A stretch of DNA of 64,000 bases, from NCBI RefSeq assembly GCF_002788215.1, contig NZ_CP024845.1:2666001-2730000 (forward strand), written 5' to 3'. Source of the DNA: Halohasta litchfieldiae (GTDB lineage Archaea > Halobacteriota > Halobacteria > Halobacteriales > Haloferacaceae). The notes under the pieces are model-generated. The model made no database searches and had not been told where the DNA came from. It saw only the letters and a program-made list of their open reading frames with translations. Each line of letters begins with the position of its first letter. Within the stretch, counting starts at the first letter, position 1. Shown here piece by piece: positions 37,830 through 45,974 of this stretch. The position numbers and the translations under genes were made by a program.

Positions 37830-38000
37830 ATGTCTTCTGTACAGACAGTCGGCTATGGAAGTACAGGAGTCGACCGACGGTTCGCCACGCACGTCGACGC
37901 CGGGAGTCGGCTTACAGACTGGCTCGAAGCCGACGGTTCGACTGAGTCAGCGGTCGACGACCGCCGCGAGGGCCAATCCTCGCTCGGGGAGTTCGAGTGA
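37830..38000 (+). CDS. 56-residue protein consisting of a PCNA-binding (PIP-like) tail
   Basis: ATG 37830 to TGA 37998-38000. The product begins MSSVQTVGYGSTGVDRRF; its second half (LTDWLEADGSTES, then GQSSLGEFE at the end) parallels the last 30 residues of the dinB product (ITDWVEEGESTES, then GQSSLGEFE). In the nine terminal codons, seven differ from dinB, all synonymously, so the peptide has been kept while the DNA diverged. There is no catalytic domain. Either a stand-alone PCNA-binding microprotein or a relic of a polymerase tail. It overlaps in another frame the unlikely N-terminal extension of the next gene. Confidence 0.6.
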   Translation: MSSVQTVGYGSTGVDRRFATHVDAGSRLTDWLEADGSTESAVDDRREGQSSLGEFE

Positions 38001-38076
38001 GCCAGCAAGCGGCGGTTCGGGTTCCGAAACCGGTGCCGGAATTATAAGTGAGACGGCTCCAGAGAGTTGTACAGAC

Positions 38077-38955
38077 GTGTCTACAATCCAACGACTCGCG
38101 GCCGGGGCGACCGACGACTCCCTTCGCGTCGCAATCGCGGTCGGGCTCGCCTCGGTCCCGGTCTCGCTACTGCTCTCGTGGGACTCGCTGTCGGGCGAGA
38201 CGGCTGCTACTGGCGCGCAGTTCGACGGACTCGCGGTTCTCGTCGCTGGCGTGATCGTCGGCTTCTACTACCACGACCGGTCGACGTCGACCAAGCGGGC
38301 CGGGATCTGGACCGGCCTGACCGGCGGCCTCGCGGCGGTGATCGTCTTCGGGTTTCCGACGCTCGGGGCGATCACCTCGCCGTCCGAAACCCACAGTATT
38401 ATCGTCGTGTTTGCCCCGGTTGTCGCCGTCCTCGCAGTCGGGCTCTCTGTCGGCATCGCCGTCGTCACGGCCCTCGGCACCGACTGGGTTCTCGGACGCC
38501 TCGACCGCGACCATCGGAGACGGGAGCCGGTCGACATCGATGGCCAACCCACCGGCTCACGATGGTGGGTTGCTGTAGCCCTCTATGCGGTCGTCGCGCC
38601 GGTGTGGCTGGCGGTCCTGTTGTGGCCCGACCCCGACACCTTCGGGTTCGGCCTCTCATTTCTAAGCGCGTTCGGTCTGTTTGCCTGCTCGGTCGTCGCG
38701 TTCATCGGACTGTTCCTCGATGCGACGACCCCGCGAGCCGTCGACACGTGGCAGCCGACGTGGTGGCTCTACGTGGGAGTTCCACCGGCGGTCGCCGGTT
38801 TCGTCTACCTCGCCGCGACGGTCCGGGACTCGGTCTATCCGGCTGGCGATGCGACGTTCGGGTTTTATATTGGGCTTGCGGCAGTCGCGGTCGTCTACGC
38901 CGTGGTCCGACACCGCCAGACTGGGACCGATTCGTCGTCGACCAACTTCGAGTAG
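38077..38955 (+). CDS. haloarchaeal multipass membrane protein, unknown
   Basis: 292 residues from GTG 38077 (MSTIQRLAAGATDDS), with about seven helices and a central GWTG-like loop (TKRAGIWTGLTGGLAAVIVFG). The longer ORF from 37855 would add about 75 Ser/Gly/Arg-rich residues and overlap the small ORF at 37830. attataag at 38041-38048 supports the short start. Function is not recognised. Confidence 0.6.
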   Translation: MSTIQRLAAGATDDSLRVAIAVGLASVPVSLLLSWDSLSGETAATGAQFDGLAVLVAGVIVGFYYHDRSTSTKRAGIWTGLTGGLAAVIVFGFPTLGAITSPSETHSIIVVFAPVVAVLAVGLSVGIAVVTALGTDWVLGRLDRDHRRREPVDIDGQPTGSRWWVAVALYAVVAPVWLAVLLWPDPDTFGFGLSFLSAFGLFACSVVAFIGLFLDATTPRAVDTWQPTWWLYVGVPPAVAGFVYLAATVRDSVYPAGDATFGFYIGLAAVAVVYAVVRHRQTGTDSSSTNFE

Positions 38956-38964
38956 TGGGTAAAC

Positions 38965-38972
38965 GGTTTTAC
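38965..38972 (+). promoter_or_regulatory. TATA box for the gene at 38995
   Basis: ggttttac is centred about 27 bp before GTG 38995, supporting that start as leaderless. Confidence 0.5.
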
Positions 38973-38994
38973 CAGTCGACCGACTCATCAGAGT

Positions 38995-39306
38995 GTGAAA
39001 CGATTCGTCGGCCTGCTGTCTGTCGCTGGGGCCGTGCTGTTGGCGTTTGCGGGGGCGGTTGTGTCGACTGCCGAGTTCACACTTGGTCCAGCGATGATTG
39101 GTGGCGTTCTGACCACGGAGCTACTTATCAAGGGACTGTTCGCTGGAGCGGTCGTCCTTGGACTCTGGGGGGTACATCTCCTTGTCTTGGAGTTCCTGTT
39201 GCGGACCGCGTCCAAACGCCGCGCTCACGACATCCGCAACGTGCTTCGTCTCGTCTTCGGTGCAGCCGGAATCATTGCCCTGCTGGGCGTTCTTACCGAT
39301 CAGTGA
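38995..39306 (+). CDS. small membrane protein possibly cut short by an IS
   Basis: 103 residues, with helices at about 5-25 and 40-62 and a third at about 85-100. Its TGA stop (39304-39306) uses the first two bases of the adjacent insertion element, so the original C-terminus may have been longer. Function is unknown. Confidence 0.6.
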   Translation: MKRFVGLLSVAGAVLLAFAGAVVSTAEFTLGPAMIGGVLTTELLIKGLFAGAVVLGLWGVHLLVLEFLLRTASKRRAHDIRNVLRLVFGAAGIIALLGVLTDQ

Positions 39307-40373
39307 GGGTGTCATAGAAAGCGTCACACACGAAGACGCAGGATGTTGGAACTGTGTCTACGAGCGCCAGCATCCTGCAAGAGGAGACTTCTATCGACGA
39401 GTTCTTCAATGTAATGGCGACCGAGACGCTCGCGTTGTTCGAGCATCTTGAGTTCGACTTTCTCGAAGAATTCGATGTGTTCGCCCCCGCTCGCCGGGGG
39501 CGAACACGAGATCATCACCCACCAGCACTCTTCCGAGCGTTCCTGCACTGCTACTACAAGAACGTCTACGGCATCCGTCCAGTCACGCGAGAACTCCAGA
39601 ACACGGTCGTCTGGCTCAGCTGTGGCTTCGATCGACCGCCGTCGAGAGACGCGGTCGATCGCTTCCTCACCGACCTCGAACACGTCGTCGACGAGGTCTT
39701 CGACCGCCTCGTCGAGCAGGCCGCCTGCCGCGGCCTGCTCGACTTGACCTACTCCATCGATTCCACCGACGTGAGGACGATGCCCGCCGACCAAGACGCG
39801 TCGAAAGGCTACGATCCAACCGCCGAAGAGTACTACCACGGCTACGGCTGTACGATCGTCTCGACCGGGCAAAAGATCCCGATTGCCGCGGAGTTCACCG
39901 AGAGCAAGCAAGCGCCAGAGGAGACGGCGATGCGCGTCACGTGTGACGCGCTCGCCGTCGAGAAACCGATCTGGATGCTTGGAGACAGCGCCTACGACAC
40001 GCTCGGCTGGCACGACCACCTGCTGGCCGCAGGGGTCGTGCCAGTCGCTCCGTACAACGCACGAAACACCGACGATCCGAAAGACATCGAGTACAGGGTC
40101 GAAGCCCGCATCGACGAACACAGCGAGGACGTTCAGCTGAAGCAATCGACGCTAGACGAGACGTACAACCGCCGGAGTGGAGTCGAACGAACCAACGACG
40201 CCGTCAAGGACTGCGGCCTCGGGCACGTTCGCGCCCGAGGCCGCGTCCACGCACGAGCACAAGTGTTCCTCGCGCTGTGCCTTCGTCTCGTTATTGCGAT
40301 CACCAACGACGAACGCGGAGACAATCCAGGAAGCACCGTCATCACGCTATGAGAACTATTCTATGACACCCTC
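39305..40373 (+). mobile_element. ISH11-like insertion sequence (IS5 group), 1069 bp
   Basis: Perfect 15-bp terminal inverted repeats: gagggtgtcatagaa (39305-39319) and its complement (40359-40373). The length matches the roughly 1068 bp I recall for ISH11. The flanking heptamers, gatcagt on the left and gacagct on the right, are not duplicates, so the element is not in an undisturbed insertion site. It contains one intact transposase gene. Confidence 0.9.
39354..40352 (+). CDS. IS5/ISH11-type DDE transposase
   Basis: 332 residues from GTG 39354. The catalytic aspartates are in SIDSTDVR and MLGDSAYDT. The third region YNRRSGVERTNDAVK shows the Y-x2-R-x3-E-x6-K signature of IS4/IS5 transposases. 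No frameshift or stop is seen, so the element may still be active. Confidence 0.9.
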   Translation: MSTSASILQEETSIDEFFNVMATETLALFEHLEFDFLEEFDVFAPARRGRTRDHHPPALFRAFLHCYYKNVYGIRPVTRELQNTVVWLSCGFDRPPSRDAVDRFLTDLEHVVDEVFDRLVEQAACRGLLDLTYSIDSTDVRTMPADQDASKGYDPTAEEYYHGYGCTIVSTGQKIPIAAEFTESKQAPEETAMRVTCDALAVEKPIWMLGDSAYDTLGWHDHLLAAGVVPVAPYNARNTDDPKDIEYRVEARIDEHSEDVQLKQSTLDETYNRRSGVERTNDAVKDCGLGHVRARGRVHARAQVFLALCLRLVIAITNDERGDNPGSTVITL

Positions 40374-40751
40374 GACAGCTACCCCAAGGCGCTCTCCGGC
40401 GGGATGAAACAGCGCGTTGGCATCGCGCGTGCGCTCGCCGTCGACCCCGAAATCCTCCTGCTGGACGAACCCTTTGGTAGCGTCGACGTCCGAACGCGCG
40501 ACCGCCTGCATGCCGAACTGCTCGACATCTGGAGAGAAACCGACCAGTCGGTCGTCTTCGTCACTCACGATATCGACGAGGCGGTAATGTTGGCCGACAG
40601 AATCGTGGTTATGGATTCGGAGCCGGGAACCGTTCAATCGGTGCATTCCGTTGATCTCTCGCGGCCCCGGGATCGGACAACGACGGCATTCGTCGACTAC
40701 GTTGCCCGGATTCGAGACGAACTCGGCAGTCCAACCGAAACGGGTTGCTGA
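40374..40751 (+). pseudogene. 3' remnant of a nitrate/sulfonate/taurine-type ABC ATPase
   Basis: Begins at the IS edge with SYPKALSGGMKQRVGIARAL (signature motif), then LLLDEPFGSVD (Walker B) and FVTHDIDEAVMLADR (H-loop). Walker A and everything before it are missing on the other side of the IS, where an unrelated gene lies. The 5' half was therefore deleted rather than simply split. The tail ending SPTETGC is complete. Not expected to function. Confidence 0.85.
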
Positions 40752-40787
40752 ACGCTACCGGCTGATCGGGTCGTCGATTCTCGAACA

Positions 40788-40802
40788 GTAGGGAGCACCT
40801 AC
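40788..40802. repeat. GTAG-N7-CTAC palindrome, copy 5
   Basis: GTAGGGAGCACCTAC, a 5-bp stem, lies 36 bp past the ABC remnant and about 175 bp before the acetyl-CoA synthetase gene. Confidence 0.55.
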
Positions 40803-40944
40803 CGCTGTCGACTCCCGGACCTGAACGGTGGTTCGAGTGACGCCACATGAGATAATGTGACAATTCTAGTATCAGGACGTATAAATAATGAAAAATAACG
40901 GATGAGATGACCTATCATATCGCATGTTGGTCATAGTACACCGT

Positions 40945-40952
40945 ACTTTAAG
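40945..40952 (+). promoter_or_regulatory. TATA box for the ADP-forming acetyl-CoA synthetase
   Basis: actttaag is centred about 29 bp before ATG 40978. Confidence 0.5.
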
Positions 40953-40977
40953 AGCGCAGGGCCGAAAGATATGGGCG

Positions 40978-43071
40978 ATGGGAACCCTAACCGAGCTATT
41001 CGCGCCGGAGCGCGTGGCGGTTGTCGGTGCGACCGCACGCGAGGGGTCGATCGGGCGAGCGGTTACTGATAATCTTCTTTCAGCATATGAGGGGACGATT
41101 ATTCCGGTCAACCCCAACTACGACGAGGTGTTGGGCCTCTCCTGTGTCGACGACATCGGAGCGGCCGACGCCGATATGGCTGTGATCGTTGTCCCGCCGA
41201 AGATCGCCCTGCCCGCCGTCGAGCAGGCCGGTGAGGCGGGAGTCACAAACGTGGTGGTCATCACCGCTGGCTTCGGTGAAACCGGCGGCGACGGCGCAAG
41301 CCGCGAGAAAGAACTGAAGAAAATCGCTGCCGAGTACGACATGAAACTGGTCGGCCCCAACAGCCTCGGCATCATGTCGACGGCCAACGGGATGAACGCC
41401 TCCTTCGGTCCCGACAGCCCCAAAGAGGGCAACATGTCATTCATGAGCCAGTCGGGCGCGTTCATCACGGCCGTCCTCGACTGGGCCAACGACGAGGACG
41501 TCGGCTTCAAAGACGTTGCCTCGCTTGGTAACAAGGCGGTCCTCGACGAAACCGACTTCGTCGACCACTGGGGCGACGACGAAGATACCGACGTCATCAT
41601 CGGCTATCTCGAAGGAATTAGTCAGGGCCGAGAGTTCATCGACACCGCCCGCGAGGTCACACAGGACACCCCAATCGTCCTCGTGAAATCCGGGCGAACG
41701 GACGCTGGTGCACAGGCCGCGTCCTCCCACACCGGCACAATCGCCGGCTCCGAGCAGGCCTACGAGGCTGGACTCGATCAGGCGGGCGTCCTGCGGGCCG
41801 AATCGGTCCAGGATTTGTTCGACGCTGCCCAGATGTTGGCCAACCAGCCAGTGCCGGAGAACAACGATGTCGCCGTGATCACCAACGCTGGTGGTCCCGG
41901 TGTGATGTCGACCGACGCGGTCGGCGACTCGGGCCTCGAAATGGCGACGTTCAATCAAGAAACGCTCAATGAGTTCTCCGAGCAGTTGCCCCCCGAGGGC
42001 AACATCTACAACCCGGTCGACATCGTCGGCGACGCCGACGTCGACCGGTTCCGTGACGCACTCGATATTGCGCTGGCCGACGACAACGTCGGCTCGGCGA
42101 TGGTGTTGTCCTGCCCAACCGCAGTCCTCGACTACGAGCAGTTAGCCAAAGAGACCGTCGAGATGCGAGAGAAACACGGCAAACCTGTCGCTGCCTGTTT
42201 CATGGGCGGCGAAAGCGTCGACGAGTCCGCCGAAATTCTCTCGGATGCCGGGATTCCGAACTACTTCGATCCCTCCCGAGCCATCGGCGCACTCGATTCG
42301 CTCTGGGAGTACCGCGGCATTCAGCGCCGGGAGTACGAACCCCCTGCCGACTTCGATGTGGACCAAGAGGCCGCCCGGGAAATCCTCGAACGTGTCGAAA
42401 GCCGCGAGGACAACCGCCTCGGCGTCGAAGCCATGGGCCTTCTTGAGGCCTACGGCATTCCGATGCCAGATAGCGATATCGTCGACTCACCCGAGGACGC
42501 TCTTGAGGTCGCCAAACGAATCGAGGGCGACGTGGTAATGAAGATCGTTAGCCCCGATATCCTCCACAAATCCGACATCGGCGGCGTCAAAGTCGGCGTT
42601 TCGGACGACGAGGTCGAAGACGCCTACGAGGACCTGATTACGCGAGCCCGAAACTACCAGCCGGATGCGAACCTCTTGGGTGTCCAGCTTCAGGAGATGG
42701 CGGATCTGGATTCGGGCACCGAAACCATCGTCGGGATGAACCGCGATCCGCAGTTCGGCCCGCTGATGATGTTCGGGCTGGGCGGTATTTTCGTGGAAAT
42801 CTTAGAGGATACGACGTTCCGCGTTGCCCCCGTTTCGGAGTCCGAAGCCCGTGAAATGACAGAAGAAATCAAGACGGCACCGCTCCTACGTGGTGCACGT
42901 GGTCGTGATCCGGCCGATGTCGACGGAATCGTCGAGACGATCCAGCGACTCTCCCAACTGGTCGCGGACTTCCCGGCGATCATGGAGTTCGACATCAACC
43001 CACTGGTCGCAACGCCCGACGGCGTCGACGCCGTCGACATCAGACTCACCGTCGACCCCAAGAAACTATGA
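40978..43071 (+). CDS. ADP-forming acetate-CoA ligase, fused alpha-beta
   Basis: 697 residues from ATG 40978 (MGTLTELFAP). The CoA-binding domain has VVGATAREGSIGRAV and IIPVNPNY; the ligase domain carries the phospho-histidine in ASSHTGTIAGS. A C-terminal ATP-grasp module starts near residue 470 (GLLEAYGIPMPDSD), with MKIVSPDILHKSDIGGVKVG. It makes ATP from acetyl-CoA or related acyl-CoAs, the haloarchaeal alternative to Pta-AckA. Acyl specificity is not set by sequence. It overlaps the next gene by ATGA. Confidence 0.88.
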   Translation: MGTLTELFAPERVAVVGATAREGSIGRAVTDNLLSAYEGTIIPVNPNYDEVLGLSCVDDIGAADADMAVIVVPPKIALPAVEQAGEAGVTNVVVITAGFGETGGDGASREKELKKIAAEYDMKLVGPNSLGIMSTANGMNASFGPDSPKEGNMSFMSQSGAFITAVLDWANDEDVGFKDVASLGNKAVLDETDFVDHWGDDEDTDVIIGYLEGISQGREFIDTAREVTQDTPIVLVKSGRTDAGAQAASSHTGTIAGSEQAYEAGLDQAGVLRAESVQDLFDAAQMLANQPVPENNDVAVITNAGGPGVMSTDAVGDSGLEMATFNQETLNEFSEQLPPEGNIYNPVDIVGDADVDRFRDALDIALADDNVGSAMVLSCPTAVLDYEQLAKETVEMREKHGKPVAACFMGGESVDESAEILSDAGIPNYFDPSRAIGALDSLWEYRGIQRREYEPPADFDVDQEAAREILERVESREDNRLGVEAMGLLEAYGIPMPDSDIVDSPEDALEVAKRIEGDVVMKIVSPDILHKSDIGGVKVGVSDDEVEDAYEDLITRARNYQPDANLLGVQLQEMADLDSGTETIVGMNRDPQFGPLMMFGLGGIFVEILEDTTFRVAPVSESEAREMTEEIKTAPLLRGARGRDPADVDGIVETIQRLSQLVADFPAIMEFDINPLVATPDGVDAVDIRLTVDPKKL

Positions 43072-44138
43072 AATCGCTACTCATCACCGCAACCGAAGAA
43101 AGCACCGGCAAGACCGCTATCGCCCTCGCCTTAGCGAGTATCGCCCGCGACCGGGGCCAGTCGGTCGGCTACATGAAGCCGAAAGGCACGCGTCTCCAGA
43201 GCAACGTCGGCAAAACGCTCGACGAAGATCCAATGCTCGCCCGTGAGCTACTGGATATCGACGCCGAAATGCACGAACTCGAACCCGTCGTCTACTCGCC
43301 AACGTTCATCGACGGCGCGATGCGTGGCCGCGAGGACCCCGCCGAACTCCAACAGCAGATCAAAACCCAGTTCGACGGCCTCGCTGAGGGACGTGACCTC
43401 ATGGTCGTCGAAGGCGGCGGCTCGCTCAACACCGGCGGCATCGTCGACCTCACAGACGTCGACATCGCCGAACTCCTCGACGCCGAGGTCCTGCTCGTCG
43501 CCGACTACACCCAGCCGGGCGATATCGACAACCTGCTGGCGGCGGTCGACGACATCGGCGACAATCTCGGCGGCGTCGTCTTCAACCGGATCACTGATGC
43601 TGCCTTCGAGGAACTCAACAGCGACGTGATCCCGTTCCTCGAAAGCAGGGATGTCGAAGTCTTCGGCGCGATTCCACAGGAGACGACGCTGGCAGGCGTC
43701 ACAATCGAGGAACTCGCCGACGAACTCGGTGCGGACGTCCTGACCGACGTCGACTCCGACGAGATCGTCGAACGCTTCCTCGTCGGCGCAATGGGTGGCG
43801 ACGAGGCGCTCCGTTACTTCCGACGAGCGCGCAACGCCGCGGTCATCACCGGCGGCGACCGCTCGGACATCCACACCGCTGCCCTCGAAGCCTCCGGCGT
43901 CAACTGCCTCATTCTGACGGGAGGCCACCGGCCATCCCCAGCAATCCTGGGCCGCGCCGCCGAGGCCAACACCCCCGTGCTGGCGATCAACACCGACACG
44001 CTCACCGCTGTCGAGCGTGCCGAATCGGTCGTCCGAAGTGGTCGCACCCGCGACCGCCGGACGGTCGACACGATGGCCAATCTGTTGAGTGAGCGCGTCG
44101 ACGTCGACGCGCTGATCGGCGGCGAATCCGACGAGTAG
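43068..44138 (+). CDS. phosphotransacetylase-family regulatory protein (P-loop + DRTGG)
   Basis: 356 residues. The N-terminal BioD-like P-loop domain has TATEESTGKTAIALALA and VVEGGGSL; the C-terminal DRTGG domain has RNAAVITGGDRSDIH and CLILTGG. This matches the N-terminal regulatory half of long Pta enzymes, but the catalytic PTA domain is absent. Coupled by ATGA to the acetyl-CoA synthetase, it probably modulates that enzyme, perhaps by nucleotide or CoA-ester binding (inference). Confidence 0.8.
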   Translation: MKSLLITATEESTGKTAIALALASIARDRGQSVGYMKPKGTRLQSNVGKTLDEDPMLARELLDIDAEMHELEPVVYSPTFIDGAMRGREDPAELQQQIKTQFDGLAEGRDLMVVEGGGSLNTGGIVDLTDVDIAELLDAEVLLVADYTQPGDIDNLLAAVDDIGDNLGGVVFNRITDAAFEELNSDVIPFLESRDVEVFGAIPQETTLAGVTIEELADELGADVLTDVDSDEIVERFLVGAMGGDEALRYFRRARNAAVITGGDRSDIHTAALEASGVNCLILTGGHRPSPAILGRAAEANTPVLAINTDTLTAVERAESVVRSGRTRDRRTVDTMANLLSERVDVDALIGGESDE

Positions 44139-44208
44139 TCCGGCACTGTCGGTGCGCTTTTATAAGTGAACGCAAACGACTGTTTTGGTAGCCACACTAT
44201 ATTTAATT

Positions 44209-44382
44209 ATGGTCGACCGTCCACGGCTGCAGAATAGCATCATCTACGGCGGAATCGCCGCCTTCGGGCTTGCCGTGCTCGTGCCCGATCCGACAGGGAC
44301 GACGTTCGTGTTCCTCTTTCCGATCCTCACGCTCGTGGGAACAATTGTGCTCTACTGGACCGGCTGGTTCGTCACCGAGTGA
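44209..44382 (+). CDS. 57-residue membrane protein with two helices
   Basis: MVDRPRLQNSIIYGG, two hydrophobic segments (about 10-28 and 35-52), ending WFVTE. ATG 44209 is preferred to an upstream in-frame start at 44185 that adds a hydrophobic stretch. Function is unknown. It is convergent with the HTH gene, 10 bp between stops. Confidence 0.5.
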   Translation: MVDRPRLQNSIIYGGIAAFGLAVLVPDPTGTTFVFLFPILTLVGTIVLYWTGWFVTE

Positions 44383-44392
44383 GACGAGTCGA

Positions 44393-44746
44393 TCAGTGGT
44401 CTTCGTAGGCGAGATTCATCAGCCACTGCGAGAAGGAGTCGCTCTGTGGGTTGACTTCCTCCTCGCCGATAAACGGCGACAGCATGTCGCCGGCCATCAG
44501 CAGGCGGAAATCGAGATCTCGGGCGGCGGGTTCGAGATAATAGGTGTTGTGGCCGTTGTAGACGGTGTCTTCGCGTTTGATCAGTCCGGAGTCGACCAGC
44601 GCTTCGGCGATCCGACTTCCCTTTCGGGACGACACATCGAGGTCCTTCCAGAAGTCGCTCTGATGGATCCCACCCGTCTCACGGATCAGTTCCAGCCCAC
44701 GATACTCGTCCTCAGAAAGACTGTCTTCGATCTCGGCGGCACTCAT
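44393..44746 (-). CDS. small winged-helix transcriptional regulator (MarR-like)
   Basis: 117 residues from ATG 44746. QSDFWKDLDVSSRKGSRIAE is the HTH and LIKREDTVYNGHNTYYL the wing; the C-terminal helix probably mediates dimerisation. An in-frame ATG at 44755 exists, but the minus-strand box at about 44772-44777 (ttaaac) favours 44746. It is divergent from the thiamine-type ABC operon at 44917, so it may control that operon (inference). Confidence 0.7.
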   Translation of the reverse strand: MSAAEIEDSLSEDEYRGLELIRETGGIHQSDFWKDLDVSSRKGSRIAEALVDSGLIKREDTVYNGHNTYYLEPAARDLDFRLLMAGDMLSPFIGEEEVNPQSDSFSQWLMNLAYEDH

Positions 44747-44916
44747 ATATGTCATATCCGGACGCGAGTCGTTTAACAGTTTAGGTACTGAATTCCACGC
44801 CAGTCGACAAGCGGTTTCCGACGGTCGGCGAGCGCGCCACCAGTTGGGAGGCGTCGACTGTTGTCGGCGGGGATACAACGATTCCTTCAAGTATTCCCTA
44901 GTGAAACAACCGAGGT

Positions 44917-45972
44917 ATGAAACGACGCACGCTTCTCAAACGCAGTGGAGCCAGTGTCGCCGGGGCGGCGGCACTGACAGGCTGTCTCGGCGGGTCCAGC
45001 AGCTCAGGGCAAACACTCACCGTGGCGACCTACTCCTCGTTTACCGGGGAGGACACCGCAGGCAACTGGCTCAAATCCGCCTTCGAAGACGAACAGGCAG
45101 ACACCACAGTAGAGTTCACGACGCCGGAAAGCGGCGTCAACGAGTTCATCCAGCGCAAATCCGAGGGGGCACCGATTGATGCGGACCTCTTTGTCGGTCT
45201 CAACACGGGCGAACTCGTCCGGGCCGACGAACAGCTCGACGATCCGCTGTTTGCCTCGACAACCGACCAGGTCCAAGGCGTCGACACGGTCAAACCGGAG
45301 CTGAACTTCGATCCCGACAACCGAGTGATCCCCTACGACACGGGGTATATCAGTCTCGTCTACGACGAGGGCGAAGTCGAGGAGCCAGCCACCTTCGACA
45401 CGCTCTTAGAGCCCGAATACGAGGACGGCCTCATCACCCAGAACGCCCAGCAGTCCGACCCCGGTCGGGCGTTCCTGTTGTGGACGATCAACGAGAAAGG
45501 TGCTGACGGCTACCTCGACTACTGGAGCCAACTGGCCGACAATGGCGTCCAGATTATTTCGAGCTGGGGAGACGCCTACGAAGCCTACCAAAACGAGGAG
45601 GCACCGATGGTCGTCTCCTACTCGACCGATCAGGTGTTCTACAACGGCGAGGGCGTCGACATGTCCCGGCACCAAGTCGGCTTCCTCAACGACCAAGGCT
45701 ACGCCAACCCCGAAGGCATGGCCGAGTTCGTCGACGCGGAGAACCCGGAACTGGCCCGCGAATTTATGTCCTTTATGCTCACCAACGAGGCGCAGTCCGA
45801 GATCGCCACAAGAAACGTCCAGTTCCCATCGGTCGAAGGCGTCGACCCCGGTGGCGACTTCAGCGAGTTCGCACTCGAACCCCCCGAACCGGTGACGTTT
45901 AGCTACGACGAACTGGTCGGCAACGTCAGCGGTTGGATCGACGACTGGGCACGCCAAATCGTGAGCAACTAA
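44917..45972 (+). CDS. thiamine-type ABC substrate-binding lipoprotein
   Basis: 351 residues. It has a Tat signal (KRRTLLKRSG, Arg3-Arg4) and lipobox LTGC with Cys23. The mature part, including VATYSSFTGEDTAGNWL, VIPYDTGYISLVYDEG and LLWTINEKGADGYLDYW, follows the TbpA/ThiB and Fe3+-binder fold. Thiamine is the best guess because of the overall TbpA resemblance; iron is the alternative. The permease starts 2 bp after its stop. Confidence 0.8.
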   Translation: MKRRTLLKRSGASVAGAAALTGCLGGSSSSGQTLTVATYSSFTGEDTAGNWLKSAFEDEQADTTVEFTTPESGVNEFIQRKSEGAPIDADLFVGLNTGELVRADEQLDDPLFASTTDQVQGVDTVKPELNFDPDNRVIPYDTGYISLVYDEGEVEEPATFDTLLEPEYEDGLITQNAQQSDPGRAFLLWTINEKGADGYLDYWSQLADNGVQIISSWGDAYEAYQNEEAPMVVSYSTDQVFYNGEGVDMSRHQVGFLNDQGYANPEGMAEFVDAENPELAREFMSFMLTNEAQSEIATRNVQFPSVEGVDPGGDFSEFALEPPEPVTFSYDELVGNVSGWIDDWARQIVSN

Positions 45973-45974
45973 CC

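Noticed and set aside
37855-38076. N-terminal extension of the membrane protein at 38077
   Set aside because: Ser/Gly/Arg-rich, overlaps the PIP-tail ORF in another frame, and a TATA box supports the later GTG.
40374-40380. Target duplication for the ISH11-like element
   Set aside because: gacagct differs from gatcagt on the left; no direct repeat of 5-9 bp was found.
44747-44916. TPP riboswitch before the thiamine-type ABC operon
   Set aside because: The conserved THI-box strings are absent in the 170-bp gap, and most haloarchaeal genes here look leaderless.
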